A DNA stretch of 64,000 nucleotides, taken from Xenoacremonium recifei (taxonomy: Eukaryota; Ascomycota; Sordariomycetes; Hypocreales; Nectriaceae). The DNA lies in the NCBI GenBank assembly GCA_012184525.1, contig WOFQ01000001.1:2604001-2668000 (forward strand), in the 5' to 3' direction. This document shows positions 46,563 through 58,000 of the stretch, piece after piece. Positions within the stretch are counted from its first letter, which is position 1. Each line of letters opens with the position of its first letter. The notes below the pieces were generated by a model that saw only the letters and a program-made list of their open reading frames with translations, did not search any database and was not told the origin of the DNA. A program made the position numbers and the translations under genes.

Positions 46563-46673
46563 AGAATATATCGCTGTAAAAAGCGACACTGAATGAGACT
46601 GACATAAACTATGACACACCAGACTCGCTTTAGCAACAGACATTAACGTTCATATCGCATACCTCATCATAAT

Positions 46674-47699
46674 TCAAGACCTGCCGCCCGACCTGGACCT
46701 GAAGCTTCCCCCGTTGCCATAGACCACTCTGACTCCTTCGCCATCCTCGGGAAAGAGAGCCTCCTTGGGCTTCTTGGATTTCAGTTTTCCCGTACACCAG
46801 AAAGCATAGCTACTGGCCTTGTTGCCGCCCATCTCAATACACGAGCCAGGGCCGTTCGTCGCCATCATACTGGAGTCAACCTCCTTCAACTCGACGGGTT
46901 TGCCCTTGCAAGATTTCCCCTTAAATCGTGCAAAACGTGCCTCCGTACCATCTGGACAAAGAGCATTCCGGTAGATCTTGAGTTTATGTTTCGGCTCAAC
47001 GTTGACACACGTATCGGGCTCAGGGCGCTGGAAGATGAACCTCGGCGCACCGGCCATGCCTATACCTGGGATATAGCAGGCCGAGTCGGACACGGAAGCG
47101 GTGACGGGTCTCGGAGGCGCCGGCTTAGGCTCTGGCTTGATGTATTCTGGCATAGACATGGCGATAGTCTCTGTGAGGGGAGCGTCCAGGTCGTCGCAGC
47201 GGAACGCCATCGAGAACTGACCCTCTGTTGGAGTGATGTCCTCCTTCTTCCAGAGGACAGTACTCAAGCAATGGCCCGGCCCAACAGTAGCAAACGGACG
47301 GTCGTACCAATCAGGATGGGTATGCTCTCCTGTGCAATCGGTGCTCGGATAGATCGCGATGTACGGCTTGCGAGTGCCTCCCTCGCAAGAACCGGGATTC
47401 CGCAGGTGCACATTGTTATCGAGTGTGAAGTCTGCAGACATGCACACGTTGATAGGCGCCTGGAGGCTCAGCTTTGGGTGGCCTCTCTCGGAGACGCAAG
47501 GCCATTTGGGCTCTTCATAAATTGTGAGCTCGGCAGGTCGAGGCGGATACTTCGGAGCGACGGGAGGGGGACGGAGAGGAGGAGCGTGTTCGAGAGGAGC
47601 ATCTTCACCGGTGAGCGGGCGCTGATCGGCCAGCGCCAGGCTCGGGACGATGGTGTTGAGGGCTATCAAAGCCGCGATGCTCAAGATATGTCGAGCCAT
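46674..47699 (-). CDS. Predicted secreted protein with two six-cysteine modules
   Basis: A single exon encodes 341 residues. The first 24 residues form a signal peptide (MARHILSIAALIALNTIVPS, then LALA before DQ). A Pro-rich segment follows (PPLRPPPVAPKYPPRP). The mature protein has exactly twelve cysteines in two sets of six: C68, C86, C105, C122, C144, C168 and C208, C231, C248, C264, C287, C302. Both sets share a GPGxC element at the fifth cysteine (GPGHC, GPGSC), separated by a Pro-rich hinge near 188-198, so the protein looks like an internal duplication. The C-terminus is basic and Gly/Ser/Arg-rich. No known family is recognised. An in-frame ATG at 47804 would add 35 residues and bury the signal peptide, so 47699 is preferred. 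It converges on the kinase-ankyrin gene with 111 bp between stops. Confidence 0.8.
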   Translation of the reverse strand: MARHILSIAALIALNTIVPSLALADQRPLTGEDAPLEHAPPLRPPPVAPKYPPRPAELTIYEEPKWPCVSERGHPKLSLQAPINVCMSADFTLDNNVHLRNPGSCEGGTRKPYIAIYPSTDCTGEHTHPDWYDRPFATVGPGHCLSTVLWKKEDITPTEGQFSMAFRCDDLDAPLTETIAMSMPEYIKPEPKPAPPRPVTASVSDSACYIPGIGMAGAPRFIFQRPEPDTCVNVEPKHKLKIYRNALCPDGTEARFARFKGKSCKGKPVELKEVDSSMMATNGPGSCIEMGGNKASSYAFWCTGKLKSKKPKEALFPEDGEGVRVVYGNGGSFRSRSGGRS

Positions 47700-48830
47700 C
47701 GTGTCAAGTCTACCGTAGTGACGAAGACGTACGTAGCCCTTGGTTTGAACAGGGTGAAATAGGCGCAAAAGAGGGCATTCGGGGCCTGGGCGCGAATCCT
47801 TCATAACCTGATTCGATAGAGGCGCAGCACGGGTAAATCAAGACTCACGTGATGCTATGCCAACACACCCATGTAACTGGATAAATAACACCAATCAGGA
47901 AGCATGCATGGCTGAGAGGAGATTGAAATTATAGGCTAGGAGTCTTAATACTCATTAAAGTCGAGATATTTGTCTCGGAACCGGCGCACTTGATCTTAGC
48001 CTTGGAACCAGACCATTGCCGCAACCTAGAGACGCGGTTGTGTTGTTTCAGAAACTTGAACAGCGCATAGGAACTAATTGTCTTTCTCTTCCGAAGACTA
48101 AAAGAATTCTAAGTTTTACAGTAAAGGCTAATTTTAAGCAACTATTCCATCAGCAAATGTCAAGTGTTCCCAGTTCCTGGTTGCATGCATCTTTATATTC
48201 TAGTTTCGAGAGATAAAAAAAAAACATCACATGCAGACTTTTTAAGACTCAAGACAAGCTCATGGTCTTTGAGTCTGTAGACGCCTCAATTGCGAAACCT
48301 GATATATTGGAAACTTCCGAATATCGCCCATGATAACCCGTAATATACTGATCGCCTTACTCATGTTATGACTTATTTACTGTCTTCTTATTTATTTGTA
48401 CCAGTCGAATTGTTCTGGAGACTTAGAAGGAATAAAAAAAACAGGTATTTCGGATCTTGGTGCATAGAGAGAAAGAGGGGCTTAAGGCGTGACCATCCTG
48501 CTTGTCTACGCAATTTGAGAAAGCTCTTTTGTCCAATCAAAGGACATAGTTTGATCAGGAACCCGAGTCTTTGGGACCTAGAAGCAAACTAACCCGATTA
48601 TTACTAGGAACTAAGTACGTATTGCCTCGTGCTTCCGAATTAGTGGTTATTATTCAACTTTGCAACGGGAAGATCGGAAAATAAACGATCAGCATTCAAC
48701 TCATGTTGCTGCGAAATTTGAATTTAAATACTACTTCTTGTGCCTGTCTAAAGAATTATAGCAACTCATCGCAAAGACACCCTTAGTTATCTGTTGCCTG
48801 CGTGGACGGAAACCCTTTATGTCTCGAAAT
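47700..48830. other. AT-rich intergenic region
   Basis: From about 47930 to 48780 the sequence is AT-rich with frequent stops in all frames. It includes the promoter of the secreted-protein gene and the 3' flank of the transporter gene. No gene is visible. Confidence 0.5.
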
Positions 48831-50473
48831 CTAGCTGAGGGGCCACCTTTTCGCGCAGTACAGGATAACAAGGGTAAGTATGATCTCAATGGCAAAGAAC
48901 ATGGCTGCCATCTGATATCCAATCGGGAAATGAGGAGCATCGCCAGTGTTGTAAATCAGTAGAGGCACCCAAGCCTGGAACGTGAAGGCCGCTGTCTCAA
49001 CAACACCAATAACCAGGGCACGATGCTCGGCCGAATAGGACAAAATCTCGTTAACCCAGGTGATAATAAGCGCGCCAGCTCCAGTCTCACAAAAGGTGAG
49101 CAGCCATCCAACCATCATAGCCGGGATGTTGTTCGAAGGCCAGACCGACAGGATGATGGTGCCAATCAAAGAAATGAAACAAGCCACAACAATGAGAGGC
49201 CAACGCGATTGAATAGCATCGGAGACCCAGGCGTAAGTGAGAGTGCAAAAGATTTGCAGACCGTATCCAGCGCTTGGAATAACGTTGACTTCTTCGGTGG
49301 ACCATCGACCGGTGGCTTTCAACCACAGGTTGAAATAGGAGTAGATTCGGATTCCGAGAACGTGAGCGATGAACGTAGCACAGAAAAGATAGACCGGCCA
49401 GGTGGTGAGGATTCTCTTCACAATCGGCCAATCCAGCTTCTTAACGGGTGCGCGGCCACACTTCTCCATGCGGCTGATGGCCATGTCACGGTCGTGGGGT
49501 TTGAGCCAACGGGCCTTCGAGGATTGAGGCGTGTCAGGGATAGCCCAGTAACCGTACAAGGCAATCGGGAGACCGATAATTCCTATGAAGAGAGTTAGCT
49601 ATGTGACAGCAAAAAACTTTGGGTCTTAGAAAACCCATACCGTCAAAGAGGAAAAGCCACTTCCAAGCACTGAGACCACCTCGGCCATCCATGCCAGCGT
49701 AAAGAGCTGCTTGAAGGTATCTGCGAGCCAAGTCAGCATCAGATTCTATATAGAAGAAAGTATTTAAGGACTTACCCAGAGAACATCTGGGCAGCGCTGG
49801 ACGACGCTTGGAAGATGCAAGCTCGCTTTCCGAGCTCGGCGGGGGTATACCAGTTTCCGAGCAAAGTCATGATACCAGGATAGGCTGTAGCCTCGAACAG
49901 TCCAATGAAGAAGCGAAGGGCGTAGAGAGTTTGGACGTTCTTAGCTCCAGCCATGCCCATGACGAGGAAGCCCCAAGCCAGTTCAGCCGTCGGAAGCCAT
50001 ATCGAAGGGCGAATTTTGGTGATGATGATCTGTGAAGGCAGCTGGCCGATGATATATCCCACAGTCCACCAGGTGGTCAAGAAGTTCAACTCATTTCCGG
50101 AGAGGTTGAGGTCCTCTTTCATGCCCGAAACGTAGGCATTGCTGACCTAGACTTGCTGTTAGTTTCCACAGAAGGGTCTCTGGGAGTTTCTGACTGCTCA
50201 GACTAGACAACTCACATTAGTCTGATCCAGATACTTCACGAAATAGGCAATGCAGCAATAAGTCAGAATCCACCAATCAACCTTGGAGAGAAACTTTCTC
50301 TCCGCCGGCGTCTTGTCAAGAGAGTCCCAGACAACCCCCAGAATCCTCTTGTTTAGCGGGAGCTTCTGGCGAGTCTCCTGCGAAGAGGGATCGTTCGACA
50401 GTGAGGCGACCAAGACCTCGTCCTTCGTGGGTCCGGCATTTGACTCAGGATCCGCAGACACGTGAGGCTCCAT
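48831..50473 (-). CDS. MFS transporter of the Dal5/anion:cation symporter family
   Basis: Minus-strand exons 50473-50216, 50146-49776, 49720-49641 and 49582-48831 encode 486 residues; the introns are 55-69 nt. About twelve membrane helices are predicted. Family blocks include KVDWWILTYCCIAYFVKYLDQTN in helix 1, WWTVGYIIGQLPSQIIITK, and RFFIGLFEATAYPGIMTLLG, all typical of the allantoate/nicotinate permease group that includes yeast Dal5. Dal5 relatives import allantoate, ureidosuccinate, vitamins and, for yeast Dal5 itself, dipeptides. The divergent neighbour is a dipeptidase, which favours a small peptide or related amide as substrate (inference). The helix-2 loop motif and central loop are complete, so the gene looks intact. 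Confidence 0.92.
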
Positions 50474-51070
50474 GATTGCTCAGAATCTCCGCGTTCTCCT
50501 CAGAGATTTGGCTGCAGGAATTGGGGAATGATGGGGAGGAGGATTAGACCTGAGATGGAAGAAGTAGTCCTGTTGATCAACGGGCATCTACAGCATGATA
50601 AATGCGTTGGCGTTGATGGACGGATAAACCTCTTCTATCACGAAATCCTGAACGGGCGTCAAAACGCAATCGCGCTCGTTGATTGCGATGGCTTTCTCGA
50701 CTCAACAGAGATATGGTTTTCGGGCCTGGACCGACACTATAGGATTTATGGCCTCTCTGGTGGCGAACGGGTCCAGGGATCCAAGGTTTGTCTCTCTTTG
50801 CTTTCGAAAGACTATTTCCATTTGCGGCGAAATGTGTCGGACAATACACGAGTCAAGAGAGTAAAAGTCGCCGTATGGGGCAGATTGTGTCGGGGTTGCG
50901 CCGCTTCTATCACCGCGTTGCTCCCGACAAGGCGTCGACTAGGGATTACTAATGATTCAAGCCCTCATCAACTACAACATCAACTCGCTTTGACGGAGTA
51001 TTATATCCAGCTTATTCGCAAGGTTATCTCGATCAATTGAGCCGGCACATTCTATCTTACTTCGCCCACC
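50474..51070. promoter_or_regulatory. Shared divergent promoter with five HGATAR (GATA-factor) sites
   Basis: Sites matching HGATAR on either strand lie at 50596-50601, 50635-50640, 50907-50912, 51024-51029 and 51052-51057. About two would be expected by chance in 597 bp. AreA/NIT2-type GATA factors use such sites to switch on nitrogen-scavenging genes. The last two are close to the dipeptidase start. Confidence 0.4.
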
Positions 51071-52075
51071 ATGCCGACCGAACAAGAGGCTCTAGAGATC
51101 TACCGGTCATCCATCCATTTCGATGGCCTCAATATCTGCAATTTCGGTCGCGAAATCTTCGAGTCATGGCACAAAGGAGGCATCACCGGCGTTTCATGCA
51201 CGTGCGGCCTCTGGGAAGGTCTTCGAGGAAGTCTTGCCAATGTTGTGCAATGGAAGGAGTGGTTTGAAGAGTATTCGGATCTGATCGTGCAGGCACATAC
51301 TGTCAAGGACATTCGTGCTGCCAAAGAGTCAGGCCGTACCGCTGTCTTACTGAGTTGGCAGAATACCGCTGGTATCGAAGACCAGCTCTCATATATCAGG
51401 GTGTTCCGCGATCTTGGTGTTCGCAAAATGCAGCTCACCTACAACACGCAAAACTACAGCGGTGCGGGGTACACCGAACTCCGAGATTCTGGTCTGACAG
51501 GTTTCGGACGTGAGGTAGTGGATGAGATGGCCAAGTTGGGTGTTGTCTGCGACCTCAGCCACGTCGGCCCCCAAACGTCTGAAGACGTGATCAACTATGC
51601 CCCCGAGGGCAAGCCCCCATGCTTCTCTCATGTCTTGCCTGGGGGTATGAAAGATCACCCACGAAACAAGGAAGACCGTCTCATCAAGCTCCTTGGCTCA
51701 AAGGGAGGCTTCGTCGGCCTGAGCCAGTTTGGCCCCCATATGGCGAAAGGAAACGACAGCACCATCGACGACTACGTTGATGCTCTTGACTATGTCATTG
51801 GTCTCATCGGCGAAGACCTTGTCGGAATCGGCTCCGACGCAAGTGAAGGCCACGCCCGACCCAGCGACTTCCTTGAATGGTGCAACATGGACAAGGGCTA
51901 TGCTCGGAAACTTACTCCTTGGGGAAGCCAGAAAGTGGTGAAGCCCCTTGGCCCATTGGCCGAACGACATGAATTGGCTTTGGCTATGGCCCGCAAGGGT
52001 TGGAGTGAGGAAAAGATGAAGAAGGTTCTTGGTGAGAACTGGCTGCGGTATCTGGAGAAGATCTTCGGCGAGTAG
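51071..52075 (+). CDS. Membrane dipeptidase-like metallohydrolase (peptidase M19)
   Basis: A single exon encodes 334 residues without a signal peptide or GPI signal, so the protein is probably cytosolic, unlike mammalian renal dipeptidase. Metal-binding positions of the M19 TIM barrel can be placed: His16 and Asp18 (IHFDGLN), His164 (DLSHVG), His187 (CFSH) and Asp256 (GIGSDASEG). The position usually filled by the zinc-bridging Glu appears to be Gln97 (LLSWQNTAGIED). The block KMQLTYNTQNYSGAGYTE is typical of the family. Expected activity is hydrolysis of dipeptides or related amides. The gene is divergent from the Dal5-like transporter, suggesting import followed by hydrolysis. The intronless, bacterial-looking structure leaves ancient horizontal transfer possible but untested. 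Confidence 0.9.
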   Translation: MPTEQEALEIYRSSIHFDGLNICNFGREIFESWHKGGITGVSCTCGLWEGLRGSLANVVQWKEWFEEYSDLIVQAHTVKDIRAAKESGRTAVLLSWQNTAGIEDQLSYIRVFRDLGVRKMQLTYNTQNYSGAGYTELRDSGLTGFGREVVDEMAKLGVVCDLSHVGPQTSEDVINYAPEGKPPCFSHVLPGGMKDHPRNKEDRLIKLLGSKGGFVGLSQFGPHMAKGNDSTIDDYVDALDYVIGLIGEDLVGIGSDASEGHARPSDFLEWCNMDKGYARKLTPWGSQKVVKPLGPLAERHELALAMARKGWSEEKMKKVLGENWLRYLEKIFGE

Positions 52076-55000
52076 GGAGGATTCTTACCATAAATCAAAA
52101 ATCAAAATTAACAACAAATCATTTAAAGCCTGACCCCCATCTCCGTGAAATACTAACTCGAACAAACAGACATCTACTGATCAGGTATCGAGCTGTAAAA
52201 AGGCCAAGGAAAGTAAGTGAACTGCTTGTCAAGTGTTATGAACATGTATATTTGACTGGCTAATTCAAGATATCAAGAATATAGATAGCACTAACAACAC
52301 ATATTAACAGATAGATATATAGATCTAATCAGATGTTATCTTATCGAGTTGGTTTGAGCAGGCCTAGACTGTTATCTCCCTAGGGATTATGATAGCCACC
52401 TGAGAATCTCTTCACATATTGACCTTGGTATTTTATTAAAATAGAACAGGGCTTTCGATCTGTCTAGCAACGAGTACCTTATCCTTCGAAAAAATCCATT
52501 CTAAGACCATACCTCGGCATTATGATGGGCGGGATTTCGGAACGAAGTTTCTGAACTCTTATTGTACTTATTTAACCAGGAACCGTCAAAGAAAAATATT
52601 CGAACCTTATTACTTGAATATGTTGCGATATTTTTAGTCATCAAGATTCGCGTCATTGCGACCAGAAGCTGAAGTTAATAACTTGCAAATCTATCTTCGT
52701 CAACGTCCTGGTTCATTCTGTGGACTGTCTGCGAATCCCTCGCTACCCTGGACATCTCATTAGACTCTCCCAGAATCCAATTTGCGAAATTTTTATTTTT
52801 TCTGCCCGAAGTCTCAATAAATTTGCGAGAATCAAGAAACTCGTAATTCTTAGTCTTCGTGTGACGTTGTGTCACAGTGGTCATAATTTTCTTGCATACC
52901 CGTGGCAAAAAGGGACGGACCCAGGCAGTGGTGACATCAAAGAGGTGAAAAGAGACTGGAAAACATTAAAGACGTAAACTCTGTGCATAGAAAATCTCCA
53001 TCATCAAATATAAAGATAATAATTTACGAATATGCTGGCCCTTGTACGGTTCACATCATGCCGTATTCTGAAATCAGGTACCAAGAAGTTTCCAAATGTC
53101 CCAGATAAAGACATGGGGAAAATAACGCCTTAACCGATTTCAAGAAGTCTTCAACTGAGAGTAGTGGCTGACGAGTAAGTACTTCACTACGCAGTACGTT
53201 AGGCTCGAGATCATAGGAAGGAACAGTGCTGATCGAGTCGACGAAAACTGGGATATTATGCTACATAAGAAATGAGGCATTGTTTGGGCGAGAATATCGC
53301 GCTTTTGGATTGCGCTCTAGCCAATGACTTCAACAGTCTAACGTATGCATTAGACAGCCATTTCCCCATAGACTATACAAGACAAGGCGCAAACGTGACG
53401 AATTCAGGCCTCAGCCAGTTATAACAACTAACCCTACGAGAAGAACATGCAAGCATAATTTAAAGGCAAGCTATCAGAGCTGGGCAAGATTTAATCATCG
53501 AGTCGAGTCCTTGACAAAGTGAGTCATATTCTTTGCTTCTTTATGCCGGTAAGTACTGGAACATGCTACAAAGCAAGGAATGAATACCTGCCACCGCTGC
53601 GAAACCCTTTTAAGACTAATAACCTGGGCCGAGACTTGGATGCATAAAACCACGCTTCAGACGTGTAAGCACGCTCTCATGATTGTCCACTAATTGCTCC
53701 ATCTTTTAGAAACTTTGTGCGTAGTATTTCCATGGCTGAATCGTCACTTCTGAAGCACATCGTGGCAAACAACCTGTCCGTATCACTTCCGATTTAATGG
53801 GCTCTGCTCCACCACGATCGCAAACAGTCACAGCTGGAGTTGGCTTCTGGCCTGTCGTTGAGTATCGTTTACGTACAAGATCCACCAGGGTGTAGCACGT
53901 TTTCACCTAGGTGAAGGGTAGAGGCAGACCGGCGCATGGGGGTTCGGAGGACATCGGCAACGTAAAGGGATCAGATATACATGATCTGACACAAGTATAG
54001 TTTATTGGCACGCAAGATCTAGGAAGTCTTTGAGAATAGCCTAAAATGTGATGTTAATTTGCTTCCTGTATCGTGTTCTTTCGGCAAAAGTTGTTTGCCT
54101 AAGCACCTCAGCGTTCTGGTAGCCAAATACAGCGACATATTCTATATCTGGACGAGGGAACCAAAACCATTTATGGATTGTCGATTGAATCGCGTAAATC
54201 AGTTTCAGTGAGTACGCGCATTTCCAACTCATGAGTATCGCCAAGACGGGGGGGTGTCTTGCGAGAGGTGTACCTAGATAGTGATTGCACAATGTGATTC
54301 AATTCAAAGGAATTGGACGTTTCTTACGACATAGTTCCGTAATAAATGTGATCATCTGCACTAGATACTCCGCTTGATATTTGGTACGCAAACAGTGCTC
54401 TAGGCACCTCTGGTCCAACCAGACTTCATAGACTTTAACCAGCAAAATTAAGTTCTAGAGCTGTTATTAGGCAAATGGGAAAAAAATGCAGGATTTTGCT
54501 GAACAGTTGCAGAGTGGCATGAGACGTGAAAATACCGCTTGGCGATGATGAATCATGACAATTCTGCAACCTTCGGAATGTGCAAAGGTTGCTTGCATTC
54601 CGCCACCTGCACGACTTACAAGACGAAATGGAGAAGAAAATGAGGGTCCTTGCTTTTAGATCCCCCAGACATCGGATGTTGGGGCATTGTGATCTCGCAC
54701 TCCCGTGATGGCATGGAGAAGTTTGAAAGGGGATCAAGGTGCTCGACAACCTGACAACTCTGCAGTGATGGCGAGCAAAATGCCTGGAACAGGTGATGGA
54801 ACATCATACAAATCCAGAGAGTGATGCCGAGAAAGGAGGCAGGGATAGCACGGACGCGGCGCACTGAGCACATGACACACAGGTCAGAAGTCGAGGCGGC
54901 CAGGGTTACCCCTGGGCCTGTTCACCGAACGCGCAGCAGCCGCCATCAACTTAGTGACCGATCAGTTCCGTCGGTTCGTGTCAATGCTGACAGATTGCAT

Positions 55001-58000
55001 AGATTCCGACAGCGGTGTCAACGAACGGCAATCCGAAACGCAGACATCCGAAGGAGCCATGATGAGGCCATGTGCGCTCGGAACGGGACTGGCGGCTACG
55101 GATGAGTCGATGAATGCCTTTTAACGTTTCTCTGGGTTCCTCCGTACATTGGACCGGCAAACCGACGGCCCACTTGTATGGGATCAGGAGGCTCGCTGTC
55201 AAGGCGATGGGGTCAGACCACCTCGGCGGCGTCCGTGTAAGAGGCAGATTGCCTAACCAGGCAACTTTACGATGTCAACAAACGGCCAAAGAGAGGCTAG
55301 CAAGGGCAGCAATGAATGAGTCGAGACTTGTCGATCGCGGATAACGTTGCAGGAGGGTTGAGTCGGTTCTATCGGTGCCTGCGCCAAAGACGACGGCAAA
55401 CTCCCCTAGCTTGCTGTTTTCCGAAATCAGGGTCCTACCTAGAACCTGACGGTAAAGCAGGATCGGATCCTGACCACTCCGCTTACACGGCAGGTCCTGG
55501 AAATGACCGTGGGCTTTAATTGGCAACAAGGGGGAAGAGTTGATCGCGATCGCCGCGGTAAAGACCGCTTCACATCGGAACTGCAAATGAGCTGGCCCGT
55601 GAGATTCTCGTCGTCAAAGCTCACCGATTCCACCAGCCTGAACCCGTGAAGTCTCCTTAATTGCTCGGCAGAGGATCCGATGGCATAATTATAGGGTAAA
55701 AGTGGTCGGAGCGTCTCGCTGGGAGTGCGGCTCAAACAGGGACGGAGAAAAAAAAAACCTTTCGCCCTGTACGGAGTAATATCCACAGACAAGGCGCGTT
55801 CCAAGGCCGGCGATGGGTTCAGGCAATAGCCGCGCCGGAATCTGATAAAACGTGCTCTGCTGTGGACACGCCTGGCTTCGCAAAGGGGTAAAGCTCCACG
55901 AACGAACCCGAAGACGCGATCAATGGCGTTAACGATGGTTCTGACCGTCTCCACGAAAGCGCGGAGACTCAATTTCAGTTGCTCAGAGACCTACCTGGCC
56001 TAGAGCAAGCCGGAGAGTCACGTTCCGCGGCATCGCAGCTTGATTTGACTCCCTCACGACAAGCACCCACAAGAGCCGAGACAACTACAGCAGCAGCTGC
56101 AGGGCTCACTGGCCAGGGGACTCCCAACGTGTTCCCGCTATATGGCCGGGAGGATGCACGCGTTATGTAAAAAGAACCTCCTTTCAGGTACAGAAGGCAT
56201 TGTATTACGTATTACCGCCGTGGATGTGCCAGTCCTATGCCCTTACGAGTCGCAAACACGTCCTCGGTCTGTCCCGAGCAGGAGGAGGCTCAACAAGAGG
56301 CGTCGTCAGGGAGGGAGGGCGTGTGCGTTGAAACCATGGCGATGAACGGGTGGCAACGATCCACTTTTAACGACACGCAGAGATCTCGAGATCGGTGATG
56401 GTGTTGAGATGCGAAAAACACCAGAAGGGTCCGGGAGGCGAAAATCGAAGCACGGGAAGAACTTCTCGAAAAACTTCTTTCGTGGGTTGCACAGGAGATC
56501 CCGAGCCTAATGAAGCGCCTCCCGTCATCGATGACCTAGTTCGCGGGGCAAAGGTGGGTGAAGATGTTGGATCTTCGGGGAAATAGATAAGATCTCGAGA
56601 GAAACTTGGATGGGGATCTGATCTTGGTGATGCGACATGGAGGAGGAATTGGGCAGGGGAATTGACTATGGATGTCTCTACCCACGTGCTGTGAGGGATG
56701 CGAGGCCAGGAGGAGCTCATCCACGAGTTCCAAGCCAAGACAGCACATCATCGTAGTTGTCCTGGTGTCATGACAGTGAGTAGCATGTCATGGGCACGCA
56801 CGCATTTCGACATACGCACCCCAGATTCGTCAGGGGATTTCGCAATGCTGTCGTCAGATAGACCCAGCCATGCCGGCAGCCAACCGCAACACCACAGCCC
56901 GCATCGTGAAGAATACTTGTTGACACATTCACGCCTGCAAAAGGGCCTCATCCTGCACAAGCGCAACCCCAGAAGCAGAGATTTTCCCAGGATGGGACCC
57001 ATGGGAAGACTTCCCTCTGTTTCGATCGTGAATCTGGCATTCCATCGCTGCGACCAGACTGCCGGAGCGAAAATTTTCTTTGGCCGTTCGCGTTGCGTCT
57101 CCACTGTGACTGTCAGGGAAGCAGAAAAAAAATCTCGACCAGCTGACCCGTGAGAATGGAGGCCGCGCGCACCGTCGTTTTGTCACGGGTGGAACCTGGC
57201 ACTAACAGAGAAAAGAAGACTTGGAGATGAATCCAATGCCTTTTTTGCACTCTGCCATGCTAGTGGGGCCGGTCCCGGACCGCCGCCCGCCAAAAGGACT
57301 CCCGTAACAGGCGAAACGTGCGCGAGGAGGGAAGGGGAAGAGTCATCGTTGGGAGCATGGCCAGGGCAAGTTAGATCCAGCGATTCAGGGAGATGAGATG
57401 AGAGAATTCTTAAGTAATCACTAATGCGATGCGGTGCGTGGGCGAGACAGAGACGGGAGATCTGGTTGCAGCGGTTGTGTGTATGCATGGCGTGTTAGTG
57501 TGCAGCACCCGAGACCAGGAACAGCAACTTCGGCAACTATCAGCGAGACATGGTGGCTTCGGGATGTGCTGTTTGTTGTTTGCTGTCTGCCCCCAAAGGC
57601 CATCTCCAAAATGCCATCCAAGCCCGTTCGAGCCGTCCTCCTCGGAGACTCACATCCCGGAATTGGGTCTCTGGCAACGAGTTTGTCGGCCGGCTACCTC
57701 CGGGACCTGGCCATGAGTGGGGTCCGGCCGTCCTTCGCCCATCGGCCGAGTTTCGGGCTGGGCTTTGTGACTGACAGAGCAGACCAAATCGACACACCCC
57801 CCCTGTGACTGGAGCCCGAACCGGAGCATCTCATCACACCAGCTTGGCTTCTGGCGCCTTCAGGCTGTTTCGATGCGCCGTAGTTGTCCCTTTCCTCGCG
57901 CCGACCCAGGCAGCCACAGGGGACTCCGCCGCAGAAACAGGGCATCGTTGGAGGGCGCTCACCGCTACAACTCGCGACACGAGGTCGCTGAAGCATGCAC

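Noticed and set aside
47700..47804. Upstream in-frame ATG at 47804 for the secreted twelve-cysteine protein
   Set aside because: It would place 35 charged residues before a clear signal peptide; the ATG at 47699 starts exactly at the signal peptide.
55439..55972. 177-codon minus-strand frame in the gene-poor block
   Set aside because: The product is Arg/Ser-rich with no signal, membrane segment or domain; consistent with chance.
57611..57808. 65-codon plus frame beginning MPSKPVRAVLLGDSHPG, faintly like an SGNH-hydrolase start
   Set aside because: It is far too short, lacks the other conserved blocks, and no downstream exon continues it.
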